Shown here in pieces: positions 43,800 through 54,040 of a DNA stretch of 64,000 nucleotides (its first letter is position 1; every line of letters begins with the position of its first letter). The position numbers and the translations under genes were made by a program. The notes beneath the pieces were generated by a model. The model was not told the DNA's origin and searched no databases. It saw nothing but the letters and a program-made list of their open reading frames with translations. Where the stretch lies: positions 1 through 64,000 of the forward strand of contig NW_026942720.1 of assembly GCF_024139115.2 (NCBI RefSeq), given 5' to 3'. The DNA comes from Armigeres subalbatus (Eukaryota > Arthropoda > Insecta > Diptera > Culicidae).

Positions 43800-44590
43800 A
43801 AAGTTATAAATGAGAAGCGAGTAATAATCATAGCGAAACATGAAGTGAGGAGTAAGGATTAGACATTTTTCACTAAGAAATAAGAAGTGAGAAGTTTGAA
43901 GTGATTAATGAGAAATAGGAAGTAAAAATGAAAAGTGAGTAGTAAGAAGCGAGATGTGAAATATCATAAGTGAATAGTGAGAATTTAGAGGTGGGAAGTG
44001 AGATGTGAGAAGTGAGAAGTAAGAATCTAGAAGTAAGAGCCGAGAAGTTAGAACTGGAAAATTAGACATAAGGAGTGAGAAGTATGTTATTAATAATGAG
44101 AAGCTAAAAGTGGAAATAAAAAAATAAGAAATGAAAAGCGAGAAGTGAGAATTAAGGAGTAAGGTATCAGAAGTAAGAAGTGAGAAATTATTCCTGGTTT
44201 GTCCCTTCTTCTTTCTTGCTTCTTCCTTATGTATCAATTCTCCTAGCCCTCTTCTCACTTTTTCTTTCATCTCACTTCTAACTTCTCAAGTCTTGCTTCT
44301 TACTTCCTTATCGTCATTTCTCGTTTGTCATTTCTCACCTCTCAATTTTCACTTTTCAGCTATCACTTATCAATTCTGACAACTCACTTCTCACATCTGA
44401 CTGCTTATTTTTTCACTTCTGACTTCTCAGTTTCCACTTCTTACATTGAATATCTCACTTCTCACCACTCATTTCTCACTGCTCACATCTCACTACTCAC
44501 TTCTTTTTCCAGTACTCACTTTCCACTTCTCACTTCAAACATCTAATTTTCTTACTCTCTTCTCACTGTTCACTTCACACACTTAAAAAG
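43800..44590. repeat. Inverted purine/pyrimidine microsatellite pair
   Basis: From about 43800 to 44195 the plus strand is a degenerate array of GAAGTGAGAAGT-like units. From about 44205 to 44590 it is the opposite, CACTTCTCACTTCT-like. The two halves can pair to form a roughly 390-bp-arm hairpin. It is flanked by CCGAATGCCGTTTAG and GCATCTATTCGGCATTCA, so it may be the inside of a TIR element. Confidence 0.75.
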
Positions 44591-44625
44591 AAAACGGCAT
44601 CTATTCGGCATTCAACTATTCTACA

Positions 44626-44800
44626 GGGAACGTCCACAAATTACGTAACGCTTATAGGGGGGAGGGGGGGTTGAGTGAAGTGTGACGATCCATACGAAAT
44701 TTTCAGAAGCTTCATACAAAAAGTGTGACATAGGGGGGAGGGGGGGTTGAAAAAGTCCAATTTTTGCGTTACGTAATTAATGGATCTTCTCAAACGACAT
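44626..44800. mobile_element. MITE with TTACGTAACGC arms and G-runs
   Basis: Left AAATTACGTAACGC and right GCGTTACGTAATT are complementary. Two direct copies of a TAGGGGGGAGGGGGGGTT-like run (44655, 44730) lie inside, with a GTGTGAC block near each. The type is widespread in insect genomes, from my general knowledge. Confidence 0.65.
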
Positions 44801-44933
44801 TCGTCCAAATTAACCTTAACTGAAAAGTCAGATCATTTTAAGCTGGGAGACAAATCCACACAAAAATTCAACAACTTTGCGTGAGTTTTGGCAATTTGAT
44901 TAAGCCACGGATAAAAATAAAAAAAAAACTTAC

Positions 44934-45375
44934 ACTATAGACTTTCTCGAACCAGAAGAGATCCTTGTATTCGCTGTCATACCGTTCGAAAGGATGACTG
45001 CTGATAAACAACTTGAAATCTGGAGAATCCGGCAGTCGCAACTTCGGCCAATGGAGTACAGTCACACCGCTAAGTACACCAATAACACCTGAAAAATAAC
45101 CACTGTAGATTGTTCTTGAGCTAAATCTTCTAACACACTTACCCAGCAAAACAATCCACAACAGTGGAACACTAATAACTAATGATATAATGCCATCCTC
45201 AATTTTTCTACCTAATTGACTAATTGCTCTGAACGGATACGTGAGCTTCTCTACGATACGTTCCACTGGTTTCCAAAGAGATATGCATGATATCCGCTCC
45301 GCAATGGATACCGAGGCCGGTAGCCACGTCACCATGAGAAAATAATTTGCTATCACAGCAGTGCCGGAGAAAATC
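44934..45375 (-). CDS. disp: dispatched, exon with end of sterol-sensing domain and second loop start
   Basis: 442 nt; completes a glycine codon from the previous exon, then 147 codons. Reads [20 protein letters not shown] (TM6), a cytoplasmic loop, another helix ([16 protein letters not shown]) and the start of the second extracellular domain [20 protein letters not shown]. It ends VYS before GTAAGT. The intron to the next exon ends at 43614, and the phases agree. Confidence 0.95.
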
Positions 45376-45433
45376 CTGCAAAAAAAATCGACACTGTTAT
45401 CTGATTCGACACATTCAAAGTGCCCTCTCTTAC

Positions 45434-45704
45434 CCGAAACACCTTACAGCAGTTATTGAGCTGACGAATGAAGCGTAGAAAGCGGCTGCCGTGGTCAACG
45501 TTGTGACTAGCATGGACAGGGACGCATGCCTCATCGTACTGCCCATGATACCGACCAGTGTATCCGATCGGGCCGCATTTGCTTCCGACGCATAGGCCGA
45601 TGATGATGGTCCCAGCGCGACCACTGCGCCGGTTGCTTTCACCCGATCCACGAGGACACACTGCCATATTTTGAGGAAAATAAACGCATCATCGGCTCCG
45701 ATCC
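45434..45704 (-). CDS. disp: dispatched, exon with TM4 GxxxDD motif
   Basis: 271 nt. Joined to the previous exon it reads [20 protein letters not shown], the TM4 motif with aspartates needed for ion-coupled transport in RND/Dispatched proteins. It continues with [20 protein letters not shown], the sterol-sensing domain core. Acceptor CAG at 45705-45707; donor GTAAGA from 45433. Intron to the next exon is only 58 nt. Confidence 0.95.
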
Positions 45705-46012
45705 CTGAATGGGGAGAAAAACGTTGGTTTATTTATTAATACCAGTCATGATAGTTGTGATACATTTCTAGGAGGAATAAACCCTTTGCTATGATAAATA
45801 ATTGCGATTCTTAAATGGTCGGTGTTCTACCAAACCGCACCAAGCAGCTTTTTTTATTGATTTGTAATTAATAAAATCTGCCAAACGAGAACTTGAGCAG
45901 ATAAATAGGAAATTTTTAGTTCGCGCTTAGTGCGATTTGGCTGAACCATGGCCAGATGTGGAGTGTAATCCAACCGACTTTATGAAAGCCGACATATAAA
46001 TTGAAAACTTAC

Positions 46013-46290
46013 CAACGACCACGACCACAGCCAGCATGTTCATGAACGGAAAGAACGATAGCTCAAAGATCAGTGTATAGATGAAGTAGGCGATCCCGAG
46101 CGAGAAAATCACAGCAACCACCGTCATAAGTGTGACAAACAGCGACTTTGTGTAGATCCACATCGAAACCACTACGAAAATCCCGCCGAGTCCTACCAAC
46201 CAACCATCCCGCAGGAGACATTCATCGAAAAGGGCATTCTTCAAGCCCATATCCATAGCCACGACTGCAACCAGTGGGTTCTCCAAGTTC
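46013..46290 (-). CDS. disp: dispatched, exon with TM2-TM3
   Basis: 278 nt. Reads [20 protein letters not shown], then helices [20 protein letters not shown] and [20 protein letters not shown], and [14 protein letters not shown]. Acceptor TTTTTCGTTGCAG at 46291; donor GTAAGT from 46012. The first base completes the Glu codon left open (GA) by the exon at 63470-63561, so the two exons join directly across a 17.2-kb intron. Confidence 0.95.
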
Positions 46291-46316
46291 CTGCAACGAA
46301 AAAGCAAAGAATCCAA

Positions 46317-46883
46317 ATGAATCGATTGACCCGGTTTGAAACTCCACTGTACACAAGAGTTCCGGAGCATCCTGGTGTTTGGCAGCCCCATCTATACCGC
46401 CCACGCCCGATAAAAACTGCCATGGAATCCAGCGATCCGCATCTACTGGACGGATATGCTTTTCGAAACCTCTACATTGATAGTGCAGCAGAGGAACTTC
46501 CCGCCCATAATCATCCTGATGCAGAAAGATATGAAGATTTCATAGCTCGCATCGCCGATATGAACCAGGGAGCGTACAGTTGCATACATCGAGAGCACTT
46601 TGAAGGAAAACAGCTGGGTGGAGAGTTTCTGAAACAGGATTTGTGGGACCAAAGTAATACAACCTACCGCCGTTACCATTGCGGTTCAAATAGAAACTTA
46701 GATTCCTTGGATATTCAAAGGAGAAAAATTCGTGCCGGTAAACGTCGAGTTTCAATTCCGCCCGGATGGACATTTGAGAAAACTTCTTCCGCGGTAAGTT
46801 GCCAATCGGAAAATATTAAATTACTAGACAGATGCGGTGATTATACTTCGATGAATTTCTTTGAAACAGCTATAATCCTTTGA
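46317..46883 (+). other. Open frame of 188 codons, unknown, in disp intron
   Basis: Reads from [20 protein letters not shown] through NQGAYSCIHREHFEGKQLGG to TSMNFFETAIIL. A GCGGTAAGT donor-like site lies at about 46793. The opposite strand is also partly open, so coding status is uncertain. I recognise no domain. It may be a captured gene piece, a transposon remnant or chance. Confidence 0.25.
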
Positions 46884-46889
46884 AACTAG

Positions 46890-47545
46890 CTTAATTGGAG
46901 CCACCGGTTCTGTTTTCTGATATTTTGGGACTATTTTGATTGCTGAGATAATTTCGTTATCTTGCTGAAGAATGTTGTTTGGACATTATGGTCTAGTGGT
47001 ACAGCAATGTCGATGAGGGTTACCCGCTTTGTTCTTTTGTCGCAGACCACCAATATCGGGTTAATTGACACGAATAAGGATATCCGTTATGATGTCGCGA
47101 TCCCAATACAGCATTACGTAACTATTTTTCAGAACCGGGACAGGCACATATTTGTAGTGGGCGATAAACTGGTCAACCAAGTTGTGTTTTAAAGCTTGCA
47201 GGCTGTTGGCGCACAATGTTGGCGACTTAGTTATGGCGACCGAGGTAGGCTCACTCAGCTAGGACTGAAAACCTTGACACGATATGCTCGATCGTCTTTC
47301 CAACTGATTTGCACTTCCTACAGCTGTCCTCCAAGTTTCCGTGCATTGACGATAGTTCTTGACCTCTACTCGGATATGTGATTTTGATGCGATGAGTGGG
47401 CTTACGCCATTAGCATTGAGATGTCATTCAAAGACATACCCTGTCGGGGTGGTATCACATGTTGACTATTTTTGTTTGGTGCCGCGTCACATATCAGACA
47501 TTGACGCACTCAACGTTGGGTCTGCAGCGCGAACAAGTTATTCGA
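46890..47545 (-). pseudogene. Non-LTR retrotransposon C-terminal fragment
   Basis: Minus-strand frames give CRKCKSVGKTIEHIVSR, HNLVDQFIAHYKYVPVPVLK and LYWDRDIITDILIRVN, then PDIGGLRQKNK. This is the zinc-module plus PD...D region typical of C-terminal restriction-like-endonuclease LINEs, as I remember them. Several stops break it. A homologous piece lies at 53350-54040. Confidence 0.55.
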
Positions 47546-47820
47546 CTTTTCGACGCATTCGTAAAAGTCGTCGAACTGGAATCAGCGCAGAATATCGTAG
47601 CTGAACACGACAACAAGTACGAGACTAAGATAGAAGGAAAAGTGTACGATGTTGCGAATCAATCCTACGCCAATGTGGCAAAGGAAAGTGTAATCAATAC
47701 TCTTGCACATGGATTGAATTCAAAAGAGAATGAAAATGTCTCTCATCTCTCATCTCTGTACAGTAAGGTCCATAAAAAAATGCGAAAATATTTTTTAACT
47801 TATGTTTTTGTACATTAAAA
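47546..47820 (+). other. Weak open frame of unknown nature
   Basis: A plus-strand frame reads REQVIRLFDAFVKVVELESA and VYDVANQSYANVAKESVINT, ending at TAA 47816-47818. Codon use looks protein-like but no family is recognised. It may belong with the frame at 46317 or be a gag fragment. Confidence 0.25.
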
Positions 47821-47980
47821 GGTTATTTCTACTATTCATATATATGTATGTAAGCAAACGTATCATGAAAAAAACATTTGTATCTAGTGAATGTATTAAT
47901 GAAATAAATTGTTACTATGTAATATAGTCTCTCAACTATGTAACTACCTACGTAACTATAATTTTCGATTTTTAAGACTA

Positions 47981-48173
47981 CAGTCAAACCTCCATGAGTC
48001 GATGTTCTATGACTCGATATCTACTCATGGAAGCAAATTATTCCATATCAAAAATATTTTCTGGGTTACTGTGATGGTCCCTCCAAAGAGCTTTCCAAAG
48101 ATTTCCTGTTCCACATCTCGATATTTCCATGAGTCGATGGTCCCTTCAATATCGACTCATGGAGGTTTGACTG
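47981..48173. mobile_element. TA-flanked MITE with CAGTCAAACCTCCATGAGTC ends
   Basis: 193 bp, starts CAGTCAAACCTCCATGAGTC and ends with the complement, flanked by TA on both sides (47979-47980, 48174-48175). Four direct or inverted CATGAGTCGAT blocks lie inside. The CAGT-type end and TA target fit the pogo/Tigger group. Confidence 0.85.
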
Positions 48174-48175
48174 TA

Positions 48176-48919
48176 TTGAGAAAATCGTTGATGACAATTA
48201 AATTCTCCTCAATCAAAGTAATCTGGCAGATAAATAAGAAAAACATCAATTACAAAATACCGATATTACGAAAAGTAATCCATCTATGTCCAACTATTTA
48301 CTTGAGACTGGGAACACGATCAATAGCTAGAAGTTTTATTTGGGCAGCACATCTATTCCCATTTTTAACGTTTTGCGAAGACCGTATTACAGAGGAAGTG
48401 TCCGATTTTCAGAACATGCGTAATTATCTATAGATTTCTAGTGCCAAAAATCAAGAAATTTGGTTTAGATCTGCCTGAGTAAAACAGGATGGAAACAGCA
48501 TCCCAAGCAGATCTTGTCTTTCTATATCTACACTAGCATCCAGAAGACTTTTTTGAAAACCCCAATTTGTATCTAAGCATTTTTGGAAATTCAGTCAAAT
48601 CACATTCTAGCAGCATCTTTGTTTCAAGTCCAGCTATTCCATTTCTAAAAGGTACTCGATTGTCGCAAGTACATTGGTTTGAGAACTTTCCCTTAAGAAG
48701 TTAGTCGGCGTCTGATAATTAGACTCCGACCACTGCATTCAAATTCCTGTAATTGAATTCTTTCTGAGCGCCAGTACCGCCCATGAAAGCTCAATTGAAA
48801 TGTATGCCATTATGCTTATCACAGTTAATCTTGTAACGGCAGAGTAACGCATTCACGACTTTCATGTTTATTGAATCCGTTAGAAATTTCAGTAATTCTC
48901 CGATATGATTCCATTCAGT
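48176..48919. other. No feature recognised
   Basis: About 740 bp of A/T-rich intron sequence with only short chance frames. No terminal repeats were found. Confidence 0.4.
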
Positions 48920-48930
48920 ATGGGATACGG

Positions 48931-49216
48931 AGGGGCCCTCCTTAGCCGTGCGGTAAGACGCGCGGCTACAAAGCAAGACCATGCTGAGGGTGGCTGGGTT
49001 CGATTCCCGGTGTCGGTCTAGGCAATTTTCGGATTGGAAATTGTCTCGACTTTCCTGGGCATAAAAGTATCATCGTGTTAGCCTCATGATATACGAATGC
49101 AAAAATGGTAACCTGGCTTAGAAACCTCGCAGTTAATAACTGTGGAAGTGCTTAATGAACACTAAGCTGCGAGGCGGCTCTGTCCCAGTGCCAGTAATGC
49201 CAATAAGAAGAAGAAG
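48931..49216 (+). mobile_element. Feilai-type SINE (tRNA-derived)
   Basis: Flanked by the 11-bp duplication ATGGGATACGG (48920-48930, 49217-49227). The tRNA-like head has box A TAGCCGTGCGGT at about 48943 and box B GGTTCGATTCC at 48997-49007, the internal Pol III promoter. The body contains AAATGGTAACCTGGCTTAG and ends in AAGAAGAAGAAG. It matches the Aedes Feilai family as I know it. It is mobilised in trans by LINE machinery. Confidence 0.9.
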
Positions 49217-49227
49217 ATGGGATACGG

Positions 49228-49990
49228 GGAAAACCGTGAGACTTGATTACACTGCCGCAAACGGTTGTTCCTTTCACCTCGTCTGTAGTGAATAATTCTT
49301 AATAATCTGTAATGAATTAATAATTTGCTCTTGTAAATGTAACAAATTAGCTGATGCCTCACTAATGTGCAGTAACGAGTAGGTAAAACTAAACAAAACA
49401 AACTTCCGAAAATCGATGATTACATCTAAGTATGATTATGGTTTTGTGAGGGATCGTCACTGAAAAAATAATTTTCGCTCAGTAGTCTAAAGAAGTGCAA
49501 ACTACGCAATAGCATACCGTGAGAGACTTTTTGCATGATAAAGCATTGATTCGGAGGCCTATACCCCATGATAAATTTCTTTTACAAGGCTCCAAACGCG
49601 GGTAGCACTGGTTCTGATGATGCATTTCAACTTGTTCCACACAGAGTCTATTATATAGAGTTGCGCAAAGAGGATCTTCTTACACTCATTCTGAATGATC
49701 TTCTTGTTATTCTGTTTGCAACTTTCATTTTTGTTCAACCCTTAAAGTGACTTCACGGGAGTGTTCATTGCTAAAGCTTTTTAATTCGATAACCAAGTCG
49801 CCCACAGAGTGCAAACACGTGAGTATCTTGTTGCTACTTTATTGGGGGTGTATTGAAGTTTTATGAAGCTGTTTCTAGAACAAATCTAATACATTTCAAT
49901 TCATGCGTTTTAATTCGCCATAATAATCATTAGGCGATAACAATACTTCCGCCTTACCAACAAGCATTTGTTTACTTTGCTCGATAGGTA
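49228..49990. other. Unassigned intron sequence
   Basis: No gene. A block AGAGTCTATTATATAGAGTT and GCGCAAAGAG at about 49646-49675 is complementary to 50373-50413, with the MITE 49991-50339 between them. This may be a larger decayed TIR element. Confidence 0.4.
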
Positions 49991-50339
49991 CACGGAAGAA
50001 ATAAACTACCCAAAAATGAGTTTAATTCACCCAACCACCCAACCATCCGTACGGGAAGCCATAATTGAGTAAATGGGGTCGAAGTAGTTTGCCTTTACTC
50101 CCATGTTAAAAAAGTACGCAACGGAAAATTTATTGACCCAAATTTAAGTTTAATTCACTCAATTTCGACCTCAGGTAATAAAACTCAAAATTGGCTTCCC
50201 GTATTGAACTGGCGTCGTTGGATTGTTTGGCTCTTTTGTTTTTTTGTTTCAAAAGAAAGAGTGGATGAAAGCGAAGAGAAAAAATAACTCAAAAGTAAGT
50301 TTAAAAGTACTCAATTTTGGGTACTTTTTTTCTTCCGTG
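49991..50339. mobile_element. TA-flanked MITE with CACGGAAGAAA ends
   Basis: 349 bp, starts CACGGAAGAAATAAACTACCC and ends TACTTTTTTTCTTCCGTG, flanked by TA on both sides. Inner arms ACCCAAAAATGAGTTTAATT and its approximate complement extend the palindrome. It fits mariner-type non-autonomous elements. Confidence 0.78.
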
Positions 50340-50580
50340 TAGACGGTTTGACAGTTCAATAGGTAGATTTGGCTTCACTCTTTGCGTAACTCTATATATA
50401 ATAGACTCTGGTTCCACACAGCCGTGCGGTTCCCAACACAAAATGAGCGAAAACAAAGCAAAAATCGTACTTCTCTGTGGGGGCTGCCTATCCGGTTCTG
50501 TTTTTTCGAACTTGTATACAAGTTTGATAAATTTGTTATCATGGCTTGTTACGATTCGCAACATCGTTGTTCGTTATCTA

Positions 50581-50789
50581 CACACTTAGCTCATTTTACA
50601 GTATTCGGTAAATTTTACCGAAATCTCAACCGGTGAACTGTTCGGTAAATTAATTTACGGATTTTTTGTAATTTTTCCCATTGTTCAACTGACAAAATCA
50701 CCGAAAATCAGTAAAATTATTTACCGAACAGTTCAGCGGTTGAGATTTCGGTAAAATTTTACCGAAGTCGGCGATTTATTTTAAGTGTG
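50581..50789. mobile_element. Palindromic MITE with CACACTTA ends (copy 2)
   Basis: 209 bp, starts CACACTTAGC and ends TTTTAAGTGTG, flanked by TA on both sides. Arms TCGGTAAATTTTACCGAAAT and GGTTGAGATTTCGGTAAAAT are complementary. Same end type as 38502-38742, with a different interior. Confidence 0.78.
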
Positions 50790-51039
50790 TATTGAGAAGG
50801 ATTTCTGCAATCGTTGCTTGCATCAAAACCTGGTGCGCTAATCAAGTATAAACCCTTTTTTGCGAAGCTATTCGCTGCGAAACCGAAGGAAACAAGTACA
50901 CAGTTCAATCAAAGTTAATTGCCTATTTCCGGGGATTAAACCACCCGACTTGGACATTAATTTACAATGTTGTGAAAACTCATATGTGAATACGTACCAC
51001 TATGTACGTTATGTGGAAGATATTGATTTGAAAAATGTA

Positions 51040-51396
51040 CACTGAGGATACTGGTCGTAAGATTTTCATACGACAAAACTTATGAAAATGTTTCATTAGA
51101 ATTGAACTATGAAAATCGTAGGATCTTGTTTTGGTCAAATCTATCTTTTTATTGTATATCCAACAAGACACTTCCTTGAAGCGTCGGTGGACGTGTGGTG
51201 TAAACACACGCCTCCTAATCACGACGTCCATGGTTCGCAACCGGGTTACATTTTTTTTAACCAAACTGAAAATATTTCATAAGATTGTCGTATGAAATGC
51301 ATTTCATTAGAGAATCGTATGAAAATCAATATATTTTCTTGTGGCGAAATTTCAAAAGAGAATCTTATGAAGTTCTTACGGCCAGTATCCTCAGTG
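51040..51396. mobile_element. TA-flanked MITE with CACTGAGGATACTGG ends
   Basis: 357 bp, starts CACTGAGGATACTGGTCGTA and ends TACGGCCAGTATCCTCAGTG, flanked by TA on both sides. It contains GGTGGACGTGTGG...GGTTCGCAACC (51188-51245), which resembles Pol III boxes A and B, so it may include a tRNA-derived piece. Confidence 0.78.
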
Positions 51397-51398
51397 TA

Positions 51399-51459
51399 TT
51401 GGAGGTGACCCTACAGTACGCTAAACTGGTGCTTTAACCAACTAAACTATTTTACTAAG
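51399..51459 (-). pseudogene. tRNA-like 5' half (pseudo)
   Basis: On the minus strand TAGTTTAGTTGGTTAAAGCA then CCAGTTTAGCGTACTG resembles a D-arm and an anticodon arm, with loop TTAGCGT. The T-arm is missing because the MITE at 51040-51396 interrupts. It is not a functional tRNA. Confidence 0.35.
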
Positions 51460-51589
51460 CATTTTCCAAATCAATATCTTCCACATAACGTACATATTCA
51501 CATATGAGTTTTCACAACATTGTAAAGTAAACAGTTACCAACTCCAAGTACAAGGAAAACGAATCCAACTGTCTCACTGACTCAGCGAC

Positions 51590-53340
51590 GGATGTGCACA
51601 AGTTAACGAAAACGAATCTAGCCGGACACAGCAGCAGCATCATGCCTCCACCGACTTTTACGCAGACTACGGAGAGCCAAATGACTACACGTCAAGCTAT
51701 CGACGGCAACAAAACCGACAACTCATCGACCTCGACGAGCAGCCAACCCCGAGGTGGTCGTCCACCGAGAAAGAAGCTACGACAAAATTACGGAGGCGAA
51801 ACGAGCGAGGAGGTAGGATGCTCTACTGTAATAGATCTCAACAGGTTACAACATAGCCCAAATTAATACGATCACGAACCCAACAAAACTAAATGCCCCT
51901 CCGTACCATCCTTCATATGTTGGAGATTGATATTGTCCTTCTACAGGAGGTAGACAATGAGTAGCTCGTCCTACTTGGCTACAACATTGTCTGCAATGTG
52001 GATCACACTAGAGGGGGAATAGCTATTGGCAGTCTAATGTTGCATGAAGAAGAAGAAACAGAAAAGATGATATTCTAAAAAATTTGCACAAGAAAGCATA
52101 CGTAGAAAATTTTGAAACTCTTTTTAAAGATAGAAGCAATTTAATTAAAAACGGTTAACAGTACGGGGTCGGAAATTTCTTATATTGTATAATAACCACA
52201 TCATTTCGATTAAAAATTTTGTTTAGTGATATTGCACTTTATACACAGTATAAGATATTTCCGACCCCGCGCTGCTAACCGTTTTTAATTAAATTGCTTC
52301 TAGAATTTTTAAAAAGAGTTTCAAAATTTTCTACGTATGCTTCCTCGTGCAATTTTTTTCGAATATCATCTTTATGCTTCTTCTTCTTCATGCAACGTTT
52401 GTTTGCCAATAGCGCTGAAGTCTCGATGGTCGTCTTATCGCACTCAAGGTGCAACACAACAATATGCAATGTCTACGCACCATCCGGCACGGCACTCCGA
52501 GCCGAGAGAAAACCGTTTTACAACAAACGCTAGCCTACTATTTACGTCATCCCACAGAACACACGCTACTAGCGGGCGTCTTCAACTGTGTCTTGCGGCA
52601 GCGCAACACAAAGGATTGCAATTCCAGCCCCGTGCTTCTCGCAATCGTCCAACAGCTGCAACTCCTAGACGTTTAGGAAAAAGTGTGGCCGAGCATGCCT
52701 GGTTGTACGTACATCACGCACAACGCTTCATCTTGACTAGATATAATGTATGTTAACCAGAGCCTAATAAGCAACGTACAATCAGCCTACACACATGTCT
52801 GCTCGTTATCTGACCACAAGGCTATGACAGCGCGAATTTTCTTCCGCACCTTAGTAGTGAACCTGGTCGTGGATTCTGGTCCCTCCGTCCCCATTTGTTG
52901 ACTGCAGAGAATCTATGGGAATTTCAAGTGGACTCGTCAGTGACGAAATTTCCATCTTGGATGCATTGGTGGTTGTCGTATGCCAACAACTTCGTCAAGT
53001 ATACAACAACTACCAAAGTAATCCTGCGATTCAATCAGGAATCCACCAAGTGAAGACGCAAATGAAATTTTCGTCGCACCGTTTTCGACTTATCAACTAG
53101 GCGAAAGGCGTAAAAAGAGAACTGTTATCACGCAGCTCCAAGATCAAATATATTTTGCATTATGGCTTTCGATTAGATCTCGAAAACGACCTCCTCGAGG
53201 ATGCTCTTATTGTCTCTGTTTACATTCCGTTTAACAGAACATACTAGATGAGCTAGTACTACACTGTTCGAAATCTTGTACTGCGACTGGATGAAGTCGA
53301 ACGAAATTTAACTTATAATATTAGTAGAATAGCTTGTAAC
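51590..53340 (+). pseudogene. Non-LTR LINE fragment: ORF1 tail and endonuclease
   Basis: A 91-codon frame (51594-51866) is basic and serine/threonine-rich (PRGGRPPRKKLRQNY). Then LEIDIVLLQEV starts the endonuclease, which continues after an inverted-repeat insert as VYAPSGTALRAERKPFYN, LLAGVFNCVLRQRNT (GDFN box changed to GVFN) and YITHNASSRLD with LSDHKA. Many stops follow, so this is a dead fragment. Clade is uncertain. Confidence 0.65.
52035..52400. mobile_element. Inverted-repeat insertion within the LINE endonuclease
   Basis: Arms TGCATGAAGAAGAAGAA... (52042-52165) and its complement (52265-52395) are about 130 bp long and include AATTTAATTAAAAACGGTTA. The centre holds an A/T stretch. 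This is a foldback MITE. Confidence 0.7.
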
Positions 53341-54040
53341 TTCCCTCCCCTCGAATATGTGATCTTGCCGCGATGAATGGGCTTACGCCATTAGCCATTG
53401 GCGCAGCTACAGGGGGGCTATAGCCCCACCTAGGACCAAATTAGCCCCCCCCCCCTAGAATTGTGGTCACTTTCCATTACTATTGCTCATATCTAGCTCT
53501 CTGGTCACAAAAAAATCCTCCAATCCTAGAAAAAGGTAAAATAAATTATCGAAACCGTCGGATGAAGAATTGAACTCGTTTTTGCCGCGTTACAAAACTT
53601 GAACAGCCAAAAACTACCACTTTTTTAGTGTTTTTTACTAACCCGAACGTGTGATCTTTAGCTTTCTGACATGGTCCCAAAAGATGCATGGCCTTTCTAA
53701 AAGGATTATCAAGGCATCCCAAGAGATTTCAAGGAGAGGCAACTCATATTTAAATATGGAAAACTTGTAATTCTTTCAGATGAATTTATTGCTAAGTTCC
53801 TTCAAAACGTATCCTAAGTTTCCGAGAGTCCTAAGACATCTCTCTAGGCCAGTTTGCGATTTGGGTCGACTTTTTTGTGTTTATAAAATTAGAAAAAAAA
53901 AACAGTTGGCCCTCCCTAGAATTTCTCGTCAGCACTGATATGGCAACCAAAGACATATCCTGTCGTGGTGGTATCACATGTTGACTATTTTGTTTGGTGC
54001 CGCGTTACATATCTGACATTGACGCACTAATGGCATTTGC
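53341..54040 (-). pseudogene. Second copy of the 46.9-kb LINE fragment, interrupted
   Basis: CGATGAATGGGCTTACGCCA at the left and GTGGTATCACATGTTGACTA at the right match 47390-47540. Between them (about 53398-53940) lies an insert beginning GCGCAGCTACAGGGGGGCTA with a C12 run, probably another repeat. No intact frame. Confidence 0.55.

Larger units (their letters stand above)
43614..44933 (-). other. disp intron with satellite-like and MITE sequence
   Basis: A 1.32-kb intron with GTAAGT at 44933 and CAG acceptor at 43614. It contains the purine/pyrimidine inverted repeat (43800-44590) and a MITE (44626-44800). No coding exon is seen. Confidence 0.8.
50961..51526. mobile_element. Decayed TIR element with about 70-bp ends
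   Basis: TTTACAATGTTGTGAAAACT at 50961 through GGAAGATATTGATTTG is complementary to 51460-51526. A TA-flanked MITE (51040-51396) and a tRNA-like fragment (51399-51459) lie inside. Confidence 0.7.

Noticed and set aside
46222..46773. An additional disp exon upstream of 46290 on the minus strand
   Set aside because: Open minus-strand frames there have stops and no Dispatched motifs, while the exon at 63470-63561 joins 46290 in phase.
48931..49010. A functional tRNA gene
   Set aside because: Boxes A and B are present, but the acceptor stem does not pair and the body and target duplication show it is a SINE.
51188..51260. A tRNA gene within the MITE
   Set aside because: Only box-like motifs are seen; arms do not fold properly by eye.
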